Counted from the first letter of the stretch, positions 39,944 through 50,075 are shown. The stretch: DNA of 64,000 nt from Lepidostoma basale (GCA_022606425.2 JAHDVF020000237.1:434001-498000), one strand, 5' to 3'. The notes: generated by a model from the sequence alone, not told the origin. Translations and numbers: made by a program.

Positions 39944-40620
39944 GGTAGTGGTCTAGGGGATACAACGCTAGGCTCCTGATCCAAGGGACTTGGGTTCCAG
40001 ATTCCTTCTTCATCATCTTCTCCTTCTTCCTCAGCCTATTCCCGTCCACTCCCGGACAAAGGCCTCCTCCATTCGCTTCCATGTCACTCTGTCTTATACA
40101 GACTGCATGCAGGTTATTCCGACGTGTCTGTTCAGATCATCCTTCCACCGTAGTGGCGATCGCCCTGCACTTCTCTTCGCCGTCCATTTTTCATCTGAGC
40201 TTCTGGCTACGTGATCTGCCCATTGCCATTTTAGAGTCGCCACCCGGTGGATGATGTCAGTGACCTTTGTTTTTTCTCTCACCGTATCGTTTCTGACTCT
40301 GTCTCTTAGGTTTATTCCTAACATGGCTCTTTCTATGGCTCTTTGGGTCACTCGTAGTTTCTCGGCACTTTGTTTGGACAGTGTTATAGTTTCAAGATCA
40401 TTAGTACCAATTGGCAGAACGCAGGCTTCATAGACTTCTCGTTTCCGGTTTTTAAGGATGTAACTCATGTTTCCAAAAGCTGCCCAGCTTATTCCAATTC
40501 TTCAGTTTAGCTCTGCGGTTTGGTTATCTCGGCCCAATCGATTGGGCTTTCTTCATAATAATGAGCTATTTTCTGCTCATATTGAAGATTGTAAACCTCT
40601 GCATTTTCTTTCACAGATCC
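39944..40620 (+). mobile_element. SINE-3 (tRNA-like), split by LINE-B
   Basis: The head shows an A-box-like GTGGTCTAGGGG and B-box-like GGGTTCCAGATTCC (39944-40005). After the insertion, AATGAGCTATTTTCTGCTCA (40560-40580) matches the body of the copy at 54505-54610. The first part resembles a tRNA; the body does not. Confidence 0.55.
40014..40548 (-). mobile_element. LINE-B copy nested in SINE-3
   Basis: The minus strand encodes MSYILKNRKREVYEACVLPI, SKQSAEKLRVTQRAIERAML, GINLRDRVRNDTVREKTKV, VATLKWQWADHVARSSDEKW and RWKDDLNRHVGI, and ends in EWTGIG and a polypurine tail. TTCTTCAT at 40006-40013 and 40549-40556 is a perfect 8-bp target duplication. Confidence 0.85.
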
Positions 40621-40764
40621 CTGTCTTGTCCTTTCAGCATCCAGGTCGTTCCAGCTATTCGGGGAATATCGTCAGTCCATCATTTAGGTGGCCTCCCGAC
40701 ACTCCCTTTCTTTGTACTTTTAGTCTTACGATTATTATAATGTTGTTTTAATTTTTGTAGAATA

Positions 40765-41262
40765 AAAAACTAACTGACCAACACGCCGTCTCCCCGAAGG
40801 GGTAGGCAGAAAGAATGGATTGCCACACTTTTCTTTCCTGATATATTTTTCTCGCTTCCTCAACATTCATACATCGTGTCATGCACGCGCGTCGATATTT
40901 GATTTATTTAATCGTGCCACGTTATCCTCGGTCTTCCTCTATTTCTAGTTCCATTTACATAGTGAACTTATAATTTTTTTACCACAGTTTATTAATTTAT
41001 TCTTTCCATATGTCCAAACCATCTAAATGTTCCTTTCATTAATTTGTTCATGGCATCATCATTCGCATTGCATTCACTTCTTATATTTTCATTCGACACT
41101 CTATCATACACAGAGTATCCACACATTCGTCTTAAAGATCTCATTTCTACTGCAATTATTCTACTTTCATCCTTTTTTTGCCAGTTCCATGTTTCGCTTC
41201 GATACATAAGGGTCGGTACAAGAACACCGTTTAGCAAAGACATTTTAGCTTTTTTGTTCTTA
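40765..41262 (-). mobile_element. LINE-A copy, minus strand
   Basis: Minus: SLLNGVLVPTLMYRSETWNW, QKKDESRIIAVEMRSLRRM, CGYSVYDRVSNENIRSE and FRWFGHMERIN, then tail codons and, at the far left, SAYPFGETA and the CTAACT-type tail. It meets the next copy head to head at about 41262. Confidence 0.85.
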
Positions 41263-41530
41263 AAGTTGTCATCGCAAACAAAAACCTATCCACTAGAAAT
41301 GGAGGAAATGGAAGACCGAAGAAAACGTGGCACGATCAAATAAATAAAAAATATTGAATGTCGGCCACGTGAGGAGTCAAAGAAATCGACTCGCGTGCAT
41401 GACACGGTGTATGAATGTTGAGTAAGTGAGAGAATTATGTCAGGAAAGAAAAGTGTGATAGTCCATCCTTTCTGCCCCTTCGGGGAGACGGCGTGATGGT
41501 TAGTTAGTTGGTAAGTTAGTTAGTTAAATA
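41263..41530 (+). mobile_element. LINE-A copy, plus strand, deleted
   Basis: Starts LKVVIANKNLS, jumps to RNGGNGRPKKTWHDQINKI-like codons, and ends with CPFGETA, TGA and GTTAGTTAGTTGGTAAGTTA. Together with the previous copy it forms a divergent pair. Confidence 0.75.
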
Positions 41531-41579
41531 TTTTTAAGCATAAATGCACTTTATATCATATTGTATAATAAAAAACTTG

Positions 41580-41805
41580 TAATTATAATTTTGTGGCAGT
41601 GGGCTGGTCATGTGTGTCGACGGGATGATGGAAGATGGAGCCAGAGGGTTACTGAATGGAGGCCAAGGTTAGGCCGGAGAAGTGTCGGGAGACAGCCAAC
41701 CAGGTGGAGCTGGAGAACACTGGCGAGAGACCGAGAAAGATGGCGTGGGGGTGGATAGGCTTACGTCCAGCAGTGGATGGAGACAAGCTGACGAAGAATT
41801 TTAAT
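41580..41805 (+). mobile_element. LINE-B copy, short
   Basis: Encodes LWQWAGHVCRRDDGRWSQRV, TEWRPRLGRRSVGRQPTRW, then a deletion to WRTLARDRERWR, and RPAVDGDKLTKN. Closest to the copies at 7050 and 53480. Confidence 0.8.
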
Positions 41806-41809
41806 TTTA

Positions 41810-42065
41810 TGTATTCCTCGTGTATGGATGTGAAGCATGGAACTAGTAAAATAAGGAAAAAAGTAAATTAAATGCAATAGAAATGAGATCTCTTAGACGA
41901 ATGTGTGTAACATGTTTATATGAAAGAGTAACAAATGCAAAAATAAGAAACGAATCTCTGCAAACGAAAGTGTTATGAACAAAAAATATATAAGTGAAGG
42001 GTATCTGTGGAAAAATTAACAGTGTGGGAATCCATTCTTTTGTTGGTTAATTATTTAATTATGTA
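41810..42065 (+). mobile_element. Degenerate LINE-A fragment
   Basis: VYGCEAWN-like codons, NAIEMRSLRRMCVT, and GKINSVGIHSFVG-like remnants of the terminal part. Diverged with deletions. Confidence 0.6.
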
Positions 42066-42524
42066 TGTAAATAAATCACAATATGTTCCTTTTAAATATA
42101 TTCAGATCAGATAACTAACCAATCGGCTAATTATACATACGGATTCAATATTAATTCAGCTAAATAACTTAAATCTACCAAGAACTGAGTGATTAGACAG
42201 GGCGATTGGTTCGGACAGCATCTTCAAATCAGATTAGGAATTAATGAGACAATTAGCATAGAAAGATAGCAAGATGGCAACACGGAGGACTGATTTATGA
42301 GCGAACATTGTTTCATCTGACCGACCTTATTTATAATAGAATCTCCAGCGAGGATGGGCGCTACTGTACATAAGAAAATATGTCTCCAAGAATGTTTATA
42401 AAAACTTATTTAAAATTTCCTATTTCTATTCTAAATGTGACTCTTGAACGTTGAATAAAAGAGTGTTGATCCTGACAAAATATTTAAATCGTGGATATTA
42501 AAATTTTATAACACTAGAATTTTA
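42066..42524. other. AT-rich unassigned spacer
   Basis: No frame of note and no repeat match. Confidence 0.4.
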
Positions 42525-42635
42525 GAAGGGCGAAACATGTCATGCCCATAAAATATAATAAAACTTCTAGAAAACTGACATTTTCATTCGTATTAATTAT
42601 TTAATATGGAGTTTTACATCATTGTTCAAGAAACA
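42525..42635 (+). repeat. Repeat I copy
   Basis: GGGCGAAACATGTCATGCCC, ATAAAATATAATAAAACTTC, CATTCGTATTAATTATTTAA and CATTGTTCAAGAAACAA. The GAAACATGTC end of the hammerhead-like layout is intact here but the core is missing. Confidence 0.55.
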
Positions 42636-42639
42636 ACTC

Positions 42640-42895
42640 ATAGGTTAAAAAGATGTATACAAGTAGTGTGAATGGAAAAAGAATTCGAGGAAAGCCAAGG
42701 AAGAAATGGCATGACCAAATTAATTACCGAAAGGCGGTCAAGTTCGAAGAAGGAAAAATCGACGAGCGTGTATGTCACGATGTGTGAATGTAGAAGAGGT
42801 AGAAGAGTTATGTCAGGATAGAACAATGTGGCGATCCGTCCTCTCCGCCTACCTCTCCGGGGAAACGGCTTGATGGTTACTTAGTTAATATACTA
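42640..42895 (+). mobile_element. LINE-A 3' end
   Basis: Reads KRFEESQGRNGMTKLI-like codons, RKNRRACMSRCVNVEEVEEL, CQDRTMWRSVLSAYLSGETA with frameshifts, then TGATGGTTACTTAGTTA, a decayed tail. Confidence 0.7.
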
Positions 42896-43307
42896 TAGTA
42901 CCTATAGTTATATACTTAGTAATATAGCATAATGAGTAATATACTCATGGGAATACAGTTTTACTATTGCACGTATAAAAAAAATTAAAAAATAAATATA
43001 AAGCTTCGGTACGTAAAATTTTCAAAATATTCTTTCGGTGTAACCTCAAAATTCATAATACATTAACCTCGAAATTCATAATAATATTATAATTGTTAAA
43101 ATGTTTTAATGATTATTAATCGTATCGAAAAAGTCGCGATATTTTTTACGACAATTGTTTGACATTTGACAGTTTCAGATACATCGGCCCACGTTTATAA
43201 TACAACATTACGCTCTGGAAACATAGATTTCGAGACGGCATTGGCTCAACTAACTTAGCAACAAGGGCTTAACCCTATGATATATGAGTACAAGAAAAGA
43301 AGAAGAA
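42896..43307. other. AT-rich unassigned spacer
   Basis: TATAGTA-rich simple sequence at the left; no frame of note. Confidence 0.4.
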
Positions 43308-43575
43308 AACTTACTTACTTACATCCTATGGCCATACATCAAGAGTTTTATTCCAGGATGATTTTATTCCAAGTTCCTGCTCCCTTTGATCCCAGCACTT
43401 CGTTTCGCCCAACTAGCAAGATCAGCCAGAACATTATCCATTAGGCTTGCCCAAACCGTTCTAGGCGACCGGCTCTCACGGCGCCCGTTATAATGGGCTG
43501 CTGAGTCTTCGTAAGGATGTCATGGTTTCTCCAATGCCTCCAAGTTCTCGCTGCAACAGCAGATCTGGGTCCCAA
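43308..43575 (-). mobile_element. Retroelement 3' fragment, type R
   Basis: Begins CTTACTTACTTACATCCTAT and contains GGCCATACATCAAGAGTTTT and GATCAGCCAGAACATTATCC, matching 10495-10640. It extends about 100 bp further. Lineage unresolved. Confidence 0.5.
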
Positions 43576-43654
43576 AAGAAAAGAAAAAGGAATGACGTAT
43601 TTTACCAAACTAAGGTATTATCCAATGTTTTTCAATAGATAATTTGATTATTAT

Positions 43655-43905
43655 TATTATTATTTTGTTGAAACGCTCTTTACATCATGACAGCATGAGC
43701 CAAATCGATATATAGGGTATTATAGCTATCATAGTGATTCTCGTGACATGTGATAGGTAGCTAATCTATCACCATTTTATTGTCACGTGAATTCTACACC
43801 AGACCAAAGACAGTGTGACAATCACACTGCCCTCGCCGGGAATCGAACCCGAAACCTTCGGGGTGGCAGTCAATGCACATACCACTCGGCCACGAAGGTC
43901 GTTGA
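43655..43905 (-). mobile_element. SINE-1b
   Basis: Minus strand: A box TGGCCGAGTGG, a B-box-like GTTTCGGGTTCGATTCCC, body and GATGTAAAGAG-type 3' part with an (ATT)n tail at 43650-43664. Confidence 0.85.
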
Positions 43906-44035
43906 TGATGGAAATGTGAACCCTACGCTCCATCGCAGGCAAAACCCTCAGAGATCGGAGCAGAAATGAAACGATAAGGTCTGTTTGTGATGTTAAAGAC
44001 ATATTAAGATAGGAGAGAAACAGAAGGCGCTTCTC
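43906..44035 (+). mobile_element. LINE-C fragment
   Basis: MKCEPYAPSQAKPS-like region giving the TLRSIAGKTLRDRSRNETI equivalent, then SVCDVKDILR and RRNRRR. A short scrap between a SINE and a LINE-A. Confidence 0.5.
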
Positions 44036-44690
44036 TCGCTTTTTCAACATTCATACATCGTGTCATGCACGCATGTCGATTTCTCGTACTCCTCACGTGA
44101 CCGAAATTAAGTGTTACGTCTTCCTCGGTCTTCCTCTATTTCTAGTTCTATTTACTTCGTTAACATATAATATATTTTTTTATCGTTGTATCTTCATCCA
44201 TTCTTTCCATGAGTCCAATCTATCTTAATCCTTTAATTATTTTGTTCATAACATCATAATTTTTCGACGACCTTCGTGGCAGAGTGGTAAGAGCTCTGAT
44301 TCCCATTCCGAAGGTTCTGGGTTCGATTCCCGGCGATGGCAGTGTGATTGTCACACTGTCTTTGGTCTGGCGTAGTATTCTCGTGACAATAAAATGGCGA
44401 TAGATTGGCTACCTGTCACATGTCACGAGAATCAATATATCAGCTTAAACAAATTGTATACTGTAATTGGTTTCAAGCGACCTGTTGTATACGTAAAAAA
44501 ACAAAAAACAAAAAAAAAACAAAAACAAAAAAATAATAATAATAATAATTCGCACCGCATTCACTTCTTATATTTTCATTCGACTTTCTATCATACAATA
44601 TCACACATTCGTCTAAGAGATTTCATTTCTATTGCATTTATTCCATACGTAAGGGTCGGTACAAGAACACCATTGTGCAATGCCATTTAA
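44036..44690 (-). mobile_element. LINE-A copy, split by SINE-1a
   Basis: Minus LINE-A sequence in 44036-44264 (CCTCACGTGACCG, TTCCTCTATTTCTAG, CCATTCTTTCCATGAG) continues in 44551-44690 (TTCGCACCGCATTCACTTCT, ATTTCTATTGCATTTATTCC, AAGGGTCGGTACAAGAACAC). Confidence 0.8.
44265..44550 (+). mobile_element. SINE-1a nested in LINE-A
   Basis: Complete: CGACGACCTTCGTGGCAGAG (A box), GGGTTCGATTCCC (B box), body, then the 1a 3' end TTGTATACTGTAATTGG and ACCTGTTGTATACG, an A-rich stretch and an (AAT)n tail. The 98-codon frame across it is incidental. Confidence 0.85.
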
Positions 44691-45249
44691 CATTTTTCGA
44701 ACTTAACTTGTGTAATTATAATAGCAGTATTATATTTATTACCAAAAAAAAAAGTTACTACTTGTGAAATTTTTCGAAATGTCAATAAGTCAGCTAAAAT
44801 TATTATCGTATGGAAAGTTTAAAATAATAAATTTAATGCATATTAATGACACAGCAAAATGTTTATAATAAAATAAGGAATGTAAAACCGTCAAAATATT
44901 TTATTATTTCTAATAGAAATAAAACATTTTTAGCTGTTAATATTGATAATAAAATAAAATGAAACTATTTTGTTACTGGACAACGGTGATCTATTGACAG
45001 AGACTAATAGACTATTAAATGATTCTGGCTGTTTTAATTACTTTGTCTATGGAGAGAAAATCTTGTCCGATGAATATATTGCGCTTCTTCAAAACGGGCT
45101 GATATTAATGTTTGCAAATAAAAAAAACTCAACGACCTTGAAGCCCGAGATTTGAATCTTTTCAGCCTAGTTGGATGAGGAATCTGGGGTTAATATAATA
45201 ATGGGTAAGAGTATATTTAATTTGGCGCCGTATTTGCGAAAAGTTAATC
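44691..45249. other. AT-rich unassigned spacer
   Basis: A 61-codon frame at 44970-45155 has no domain. Nothing else visible. Confidence 0.4.
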
Positions 45250-45725
45250 TTAAAAATGGTGTTCTTCTACCGACCCTTATGTATGGAAGCGAAACATGGA
45301 ACTAGCAAAAAAATGATTAAAGTAGAATAAATGCAGTAGAAATGAGATCTCTTAGACGAATGTGTACATACTCTGTGTATGATAGTGTCGAATGAAAATA
45401 TATGAAGTGAATGCGGTGCGAATGATGGTGTTTGGACATATGGAAAGAATGAATGAAGATAGAATGGTAAAAAAATTATATGTTAACGATGTAAATGGAA
45501 CCAGAAATAGAATAAGATCGAGAAAAACGTGGCACGATCAAATAAATCAAATATTGAATGTCAGCCATGTGAGGAGTCAGAGAAATCGACGCGCGTGCAT
45601 GACACGATATACGAATGTTGAGGATTCGAGAGAAATATGTCAGGAAAGAAAAGTGTGGCAGTCCATTCTTTCTGCCTACCCCTTCGGGGAGACGGCCTGG
45701 TGGTTAGTTAGTTAGTTAGTTAATC
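45250..45725 (+). mobile_element. LINE-A copy
   Basis: NGVLLPTLMYGSETWN, EMRSLRRMCTYSVYD, then a 107-codon frame: VFGHMERMNEDRMVKKLYV, NDVNGTRNRIRSRKTWHDQI, NQILNVSHVRSQRNRRACMT, NVEDSREICQERKVWQSIL, SAYPFGETA. TGG stands where the stop usually is (GCC TGG TGG), so the frame runs into the GTTAGTTAGTTAGTTA tail. Confidence 0.85.
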
Positions 45726-45796
45726 TTAAAAATGTCCAAATCTTCTTAGTTAGTAATGAAAATAAACAAAAAAAAATTTAAAAAATCATTTTTAAA

Positions 45797-45950
45797 TGTA
45801 TATTTAGTTAAAATCCACTAATGTTCGTGTCTTCGTCCGGTTTCGGCAGCTTGCTACCACCTTCTAGTGAAATTTGTTATCAGAAGATGGCAGCGAGCTG
45901 CCGAAACCGGTTGAAGACACAAACATAAGTGAATTTTAATTGAATATACA
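45797..45950. repeat. Repeat K: 59-bp inverted repeat
   Basis: Left arm 45797-45855 and right arm 45892-45950 are imperfect inverted copies, each containing GGCAGCNNGCTGCC-like and CCGAAACCGG sequences. Related decayed sequence lies at 60335-60400. Confidence 0.8.
45881..45912 (+). ncRNA. Hammerhead-like motif, repeat K
   Basis: CAGAAGA (CTGANGA with one core change), T, perfect six-pair stem GGCAGC/GCTGCC around GA, then GAAACCGGTT. Stem III would be AC/GT around CG. The minus-strand arm carries CTAGAAG with GAAACCGGAC. The core change predicts inactivity. Confidence 0.4.
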
Positions 45951-46119
45951 ATACATTTAATAAAAAAATGTTTTCCATAATTTTGAATAAAATATTTTTG
46001 AAACACGCTTTTTCTAATTTTCAGGGTTCAAGTTTTTTGTTGACATATTTTTATATATAATATAATAATAATACACTTGTAAAGGTTGCATATTAACTAC
46101 TTTATTCGTTATAAACACC

Positions 46120-46151
46120 AACCGGTTTAGCTCCCGCCGGAGCTTCGTCAG
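46120..46151 (-). ncRNA. Hammerhead-like motif, repeat L
   Basis: Minus strand: CTGACGA, A, five-pair stem GCTCC/GGAGC around GGCG, then TAAACCGGTT (GAAA expected). The core CUGANGA is intact but the first G of GAAA is U. Confidence 0.4.
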
Positions 46152-46165
46152 GGTAACATAAAATA

Positions 46166-46609
46166 AAATAACAACATCTGAAAAATGAAATATAAAATGG
46201 AGGGGAGAAAGAAGGATAAGAGGAAGTGTGCACGAGGACAAATAGGATGTAAAAACGGTGAGTCATGATCATTGGGGAATAATTATGGAGAATTATCCCT
46301 TTATGTACAGAATGTAATTTAAAATTATTTAAACGTGTTCCCCTATTTCCCTACTCACAGTGGTGCCAAATCATAAATTCTAAATACACTGCAATCTATT
46401 AAACTAATCACTTTTCCTGTATGCGTGCTAAGCAGTACTTATTTATTAATTTATTTGACAGGTGACACGAAACACACAGTTATAAAATAAACATCGATGA
46501 CCCCGTATGAGTATTTTGAGATTTGAGATTTAAGAATAAAAATTTATTACAAATTTATATAGGCACCAGTTATCTCTATAAAACAATATTGTAGTACATA
46601 TATGAATAT
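46166..46609. other. Unassigned spacer
   Basis: AT-rich with no frame of note. Confidence 0.4.
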
Positions 46610-46918
46610 GAATGAATGAATCAAAGAATCAATGTTATGAACAAAATAATGAAAGGATCATTAAGATGGTTTGGATACATGGAAAGAATGAATGAAGAAA
46701 TAATGGTAAAAATGTTATATATGTTAACGATTTAAATGGAACTATAAAAAGAGAAGGAGGAAGAAGAGACCGAGGAAAACGCGGCACGATCAACTAAATC
46801 AAATATATAATGTCGGCCACGTGAGAAGTTAGAGAAATCGACGCGCGTGCATGACACGATGTATTGATGTTGAGGAATCGAGAGAAATACGTCAGGAAAG
46901 AAAAGTGTGGCGGGGTAA
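46610..46918 (+). mobile_element. LINE-A copy, 3' truncated
   Basis: NVMNKIMKGSLRWFGYMERM, NEEIMVKMLY, KRRPRKTRHDQLNQI-like codons, RRACMTRCIDVEESREIRQE and RKVWRG. The final SAYP segment and tail are missing. Confidence 0.75.
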
Positions 46919-46960
46919 ACGTATAAAAGCTTTAACAGTTTCACCAGTCTGTCGATGCCA

Positions 46961-46988
46961 GCCAGCCTGGATATTTATCCAGGCTGGC
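46961..46988. repeat. 13-bp perfect hairpin
   Basis: GCCAGCCTGGATA and TATCCAGGCTGGC separated by TT, followed by a further partial copy CCTATTTATCCAG. Confidence 0.85.
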
Positions 46989-47014
46989 CTATTTATCCAG
47001 TCGCTGTCCAAATG

Positions 47015-47088
47015 CTCCGACGACCTTCGTGGCCGAGTGTTAAGTGCTTTGACTGCCGCCCAGATGGTTGCGGGTTCGATTATACTAC
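47015..47088 (+). mobile_element. SINE-1 head fused to a LINE-F reverse transcriptase
   Basis: CGACGACCTTCGTGGCCGAG, then GGTTGCGGGTTCGATT (A and B boxes), after which the sequence passes directly into LINE-F coding sequence. The SINE body is absent. Confidence 0.7.
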
Positions 47089-48255
47089 CCGGTGTTGAAC
47101 CGTTTATTATAACGGAACAACATGGGTTCAGAAAAAAACGGTCAACTGACACAAATCTTCTCATATTTACGGATTATGTAGCCGGGGCATTGGATGCAGG
47201 TCACCAAGTAGACTGCTCGTACAATGATTTCTCCAAGGCATTCGACACCGTAAATCATGATATTCTTATCAGCAAATAAGAAGAAATCGGTTTTTCTTCT
47301 CGTCTTGTATCTTTCTTTGTAAGTTACCTGAAAGAGAGGACGCAATTTGTATCTTATGGAAAATTTCACTCCTGACCATTTTACGTTTATTCAGGTGTAC
47401 CCCAAGGCTCAAACCTAGGTCCACTTCTTTTCTCAATCTTCATAAACGATGTCGCGAAAGCAATACACTTCTCGATATTTCTTTTATTTGCAGATGACTT
47501 AAAACTTTTCTTAAAAATAACAACATTGGAGGACTGTTTGCGTTTGCAATCCGATATTGACAGGATTGTTGACTGGAGCAAGCGCAACCAGATTTACTTC
47601 ATCATATCCAAATGTGTTATAATGTCATTCTCTAGGACGCGCTACATTACATATCATCGATATTCCTGAGGCTCAGTATTCTCTCACGTTGGAGAGGGTT
47701 CAAAAGAAATTCTTGAGAGCTCTCTACATGAGAGAGTACGGGGTATATCCTTGGCTCTATCCAACGGCATTTCTCTTGGGTATGCTGGGGTATAACTCCC
47801 TCGAACTAAGGAGGGAAGGATTACTAACATCACATTTTTACAAACTGATTCGGGGCTCTATTGAGAACCCCTATGTTCTGGAGCAAATAGGTCTTTTTGT
47901 TCCTGATAACTACCTGCGACAGCGCCGACATCAATTGTTCTTTACTCCGTCACGCAGAAACAACCTGCCTTTGGTGATGCCAGTAGGAAGAGCAATTCGG
48001 ACGCTGAATCTAATCATCTCGGATTTGGACATTTTCAGTGTCAGTGCATGTATTCATAAAAAAAAATTTGCAAACTCTGGAAAGAGTACTGCCTCACTGA
48101 CGTCGACATATTTGGATTCCTTCTGATATGTATGATTTTTTTGGTCTCATGTTGTTTTTTTTTTAATCTTTATAATACCGTTTTGTGTCCAAATGAGTCG
48201 CCTAAATGTTTTATGGTTTGTTATGTCTCATTTGTAAATGAATAAATAAATAAAA
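47089..48255 (+). mobile_element. LINE-F copy with reverse-transcriptase motifs
   Basis: The only clear catalytic domain in the window. Frames show ITEQHGFRKKRSTDTNLL, NDFSKAFDTVNHDIL (motif A with Asp), a stop, YLKERTQFVSYGKF, SGVPQGSNLGPLLFSIFIND (motif B), LLFADDLKLFLK (motif C), VDWSKRNQIYFIISKCVIM and MSFSRTRY. A deletion at about 47648 joins it to the tail: AQYSLTLERVQKKFLRALYM, WLYPTAFLLGMLG, HFYKLIRGSIENPYVL, VPDNYLRQRRHQLFF, NNLPLVMPVGRAIRTLNL. It ends in an AATAAATAAATAAAA tail. Frameshifts and stops make it dead. Confidence 0.9.
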
Positions 48256-48480
48256 AAATAAATTCCCGGCGAGGGCAGTGTGATTATCACAGTGTCCTAT
48301 GGTCTGGTGTAGAATTCACGTGACAATAAAATAGCGATAGATTAGCTACCTATCACATGTCACGAGAATCACTATGATAGCTATAATAATACCCATTACA
48401 TCGATTTGGTTCATGCTGTCATGATGTAAAGAGCGATTCAACAAAATAATAATAATAATAATAATAAATAAAGACAAAAG
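48256..48480 (+). mobile_element. SINE-1b, 5' truncated
   Basis: Starts inside the B box (ATTCCCGGCGAGGGCAGTGT), then the body, GATGTAAAGAGCGATTCAAC and an (AAT)n tail. It begins exactly where the LINE-F A-rich tail ends. Confidence 0.85.
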
Positions 48481-48765
48481 TGGAAGTACTTAATACAAAA
48501 CACCGTTTTATTTCATTAGTATTTCCTAAAGGAGTTTGCTAATATCGTAATAAGACTATGTTTTTCACAATGTTCATGGACATTGTGAACGGCACAATAA
48601 CGCGTGAGGCATTTTACAAAATGTAACAATACACAGCTTCCCATGGCTTGGCGTAATTACATATCTCGATTGATTGTTTGACACGCATATGCCTAATATG
48701 TAAGGTGAGATGTGGTTTATTGAATTCCCTATACCTAGGAATATTAATTGCGTTAATTAACGAAA
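48481..48765. other. Unassigned spacer
   Basis: No frame of note and no repeat match; short palindromic TTCACAATGTTCATGGAC region at about 48565. Confidence 0.35.
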
Positions 48766-49190
48766 TTCTTATGTATGGAATTTAAGTTTGGAGCTGGCAA
48801 AATAAGGATCTCTCCTCTTCTCCTGTCTCAATCTAATGTTGGTCTGCAGCAAGGCGACGCATCACCCTGTCCTCGGCAACTCTCTTCAACTCCGCATAAG
48901 AGGTGCAGTCCATATCTCGGCAAATCTGGTCTAGGTACTCCTGGCGAGGTCGTCCTCTGCCAATCGATCCCTCGACCATTCCCTTCAATACATCATGCAG
49001 TAAACATTCTTGTCTCAATACATGACCAATCCATCTCGCGCGCCTCTCCAATATGGTGTTCAACATGTGTCTATTCTCTTCAACTCGGGTGAGAACCTCC
49101 TCATTTGTAATGTGGTCCCTCCATGAAACATGAGCAATTCATCGGTAGGTCCACAGCTCAAATGCCTCCAGCCTTTTGCGTTCTTTTTCG
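48766..49190 (-). mobile_element. LINE-D copy
   Basis: Minus strand: KRLEAFELWTYR, SWRDHITNEEVLTRVEENRH, MLNTILERRARWIGHVLRQE, CLLHDVLKGMVEGSIGRGRP, RQEYLDQICRDMDCTSYAEL and KRVAEDRVMRR. This copy gives the longest LINE-D tail in the window. A ~40-bp plus-strand LINE-A scrap (48770-48810) lies at its left end. Confidence 0.8.
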
Positions 49191-49440
49191 CCCAGGCACT
49201 TTATTTGCGGTAATGACTTTGAGTGCAACATTTATTTTGTTTCCAGCTCCAACGCTTCTTTCGATATCTTTCTCCCTTTTTCCAGCTCTTGTAAATATAC
49301 TTCTCAGAAAAATAAATTCCGTAACACGCTCTTATTTCTCACCGTTTGCACTTATGTCACAATCCGTCATACATTCTTCCTTTTCAAATACCATTACTTT
49401 ACATATAATATAATATAATATAATAAATTGGATAATTTAT
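49191..49440 (-). mobile_element. LINE-A-like fragment
   Basis: Minus: KDIERSVGAGNKINVALKVI and TANKVPG, the segment that begins the LINE-A copies at 33360 and 52190, followed by diverged sequence. Confidence 0.6.
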
Positions 49441-49544
49441 AGAGCGCCATTTTTATGAATTACACATCTAAAAGGCGATGTAGAAAATGCTCTGTTTTGT
49501 GAACTAGTTAAAAGTAAACATATTTTGAGTGAGGGTTGCACCCA

Positions 49545-50075
49545 ACGCAGTCAATCAACCCTTCTTATCTGAAATGATAATTTGAAAAGGTGCGTTTTGA
49601 GCCTCGATTGAAACTCTGACTGATTCTCAATGCACTTGAGGTCTGCTGGAAGATTGTTCCAGGCTGAAGTGCCGGCTACCGCGAAGGCTCGATCGCCAAA
49701 GTTTGTGCTCGGACTGCGTTTTGGCACAGTCAATCTACTGATCGCAGAAGTCTTAGCTGATCGCAATGTAGACTGTCTGGCATTCAGGTTCTCGTTGAAG
49801 CAGAGTTCACAAATATATGCTGGTGCCATTCCATGCAACGCCTTGAAGACCGGCAGCAGAGCTTGTATTGTATCCTTTCTGGACATTTCAGCCAGTGGAG
49901 CTCCTCAAGATGCTGTGTTATGTGACAACTCTTCGGCACACATCTTATCAGTCTTGCTGCTGCGTTGAATGCAGACTATAGTTTATATGTTTGCTGTTTG
50001 GGGATGTTGGCGTCGACTCCATTGCAGTAATCTAGTCATGATACGACGAAGGACTTAGAAATGTTTTTACTTAGA
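49545..50075 (-). mobile_element. LINE-G copy, minus strand
   Basis: A 111-codon frame encodes LLPVFKALHGMAPAYICELC, NENLNARQSTLRSAKTSAIS, RLTVPKRSPSTNFGDRAFAV, AGTSAWNNLPADLKCIENQS and FQSRLKTHLFKLSF. Upstream, frameshifted, lies the NAAARLIRCVPK-like segment. Confidence 0.85.

Noticed and set aside
47089..48255. An intact, active LINE
   Set aside because: Reverse-transcriptase motifs are present but stops, frameshifts, a deletion near 47648 and the missing endonuclease show it is dead.
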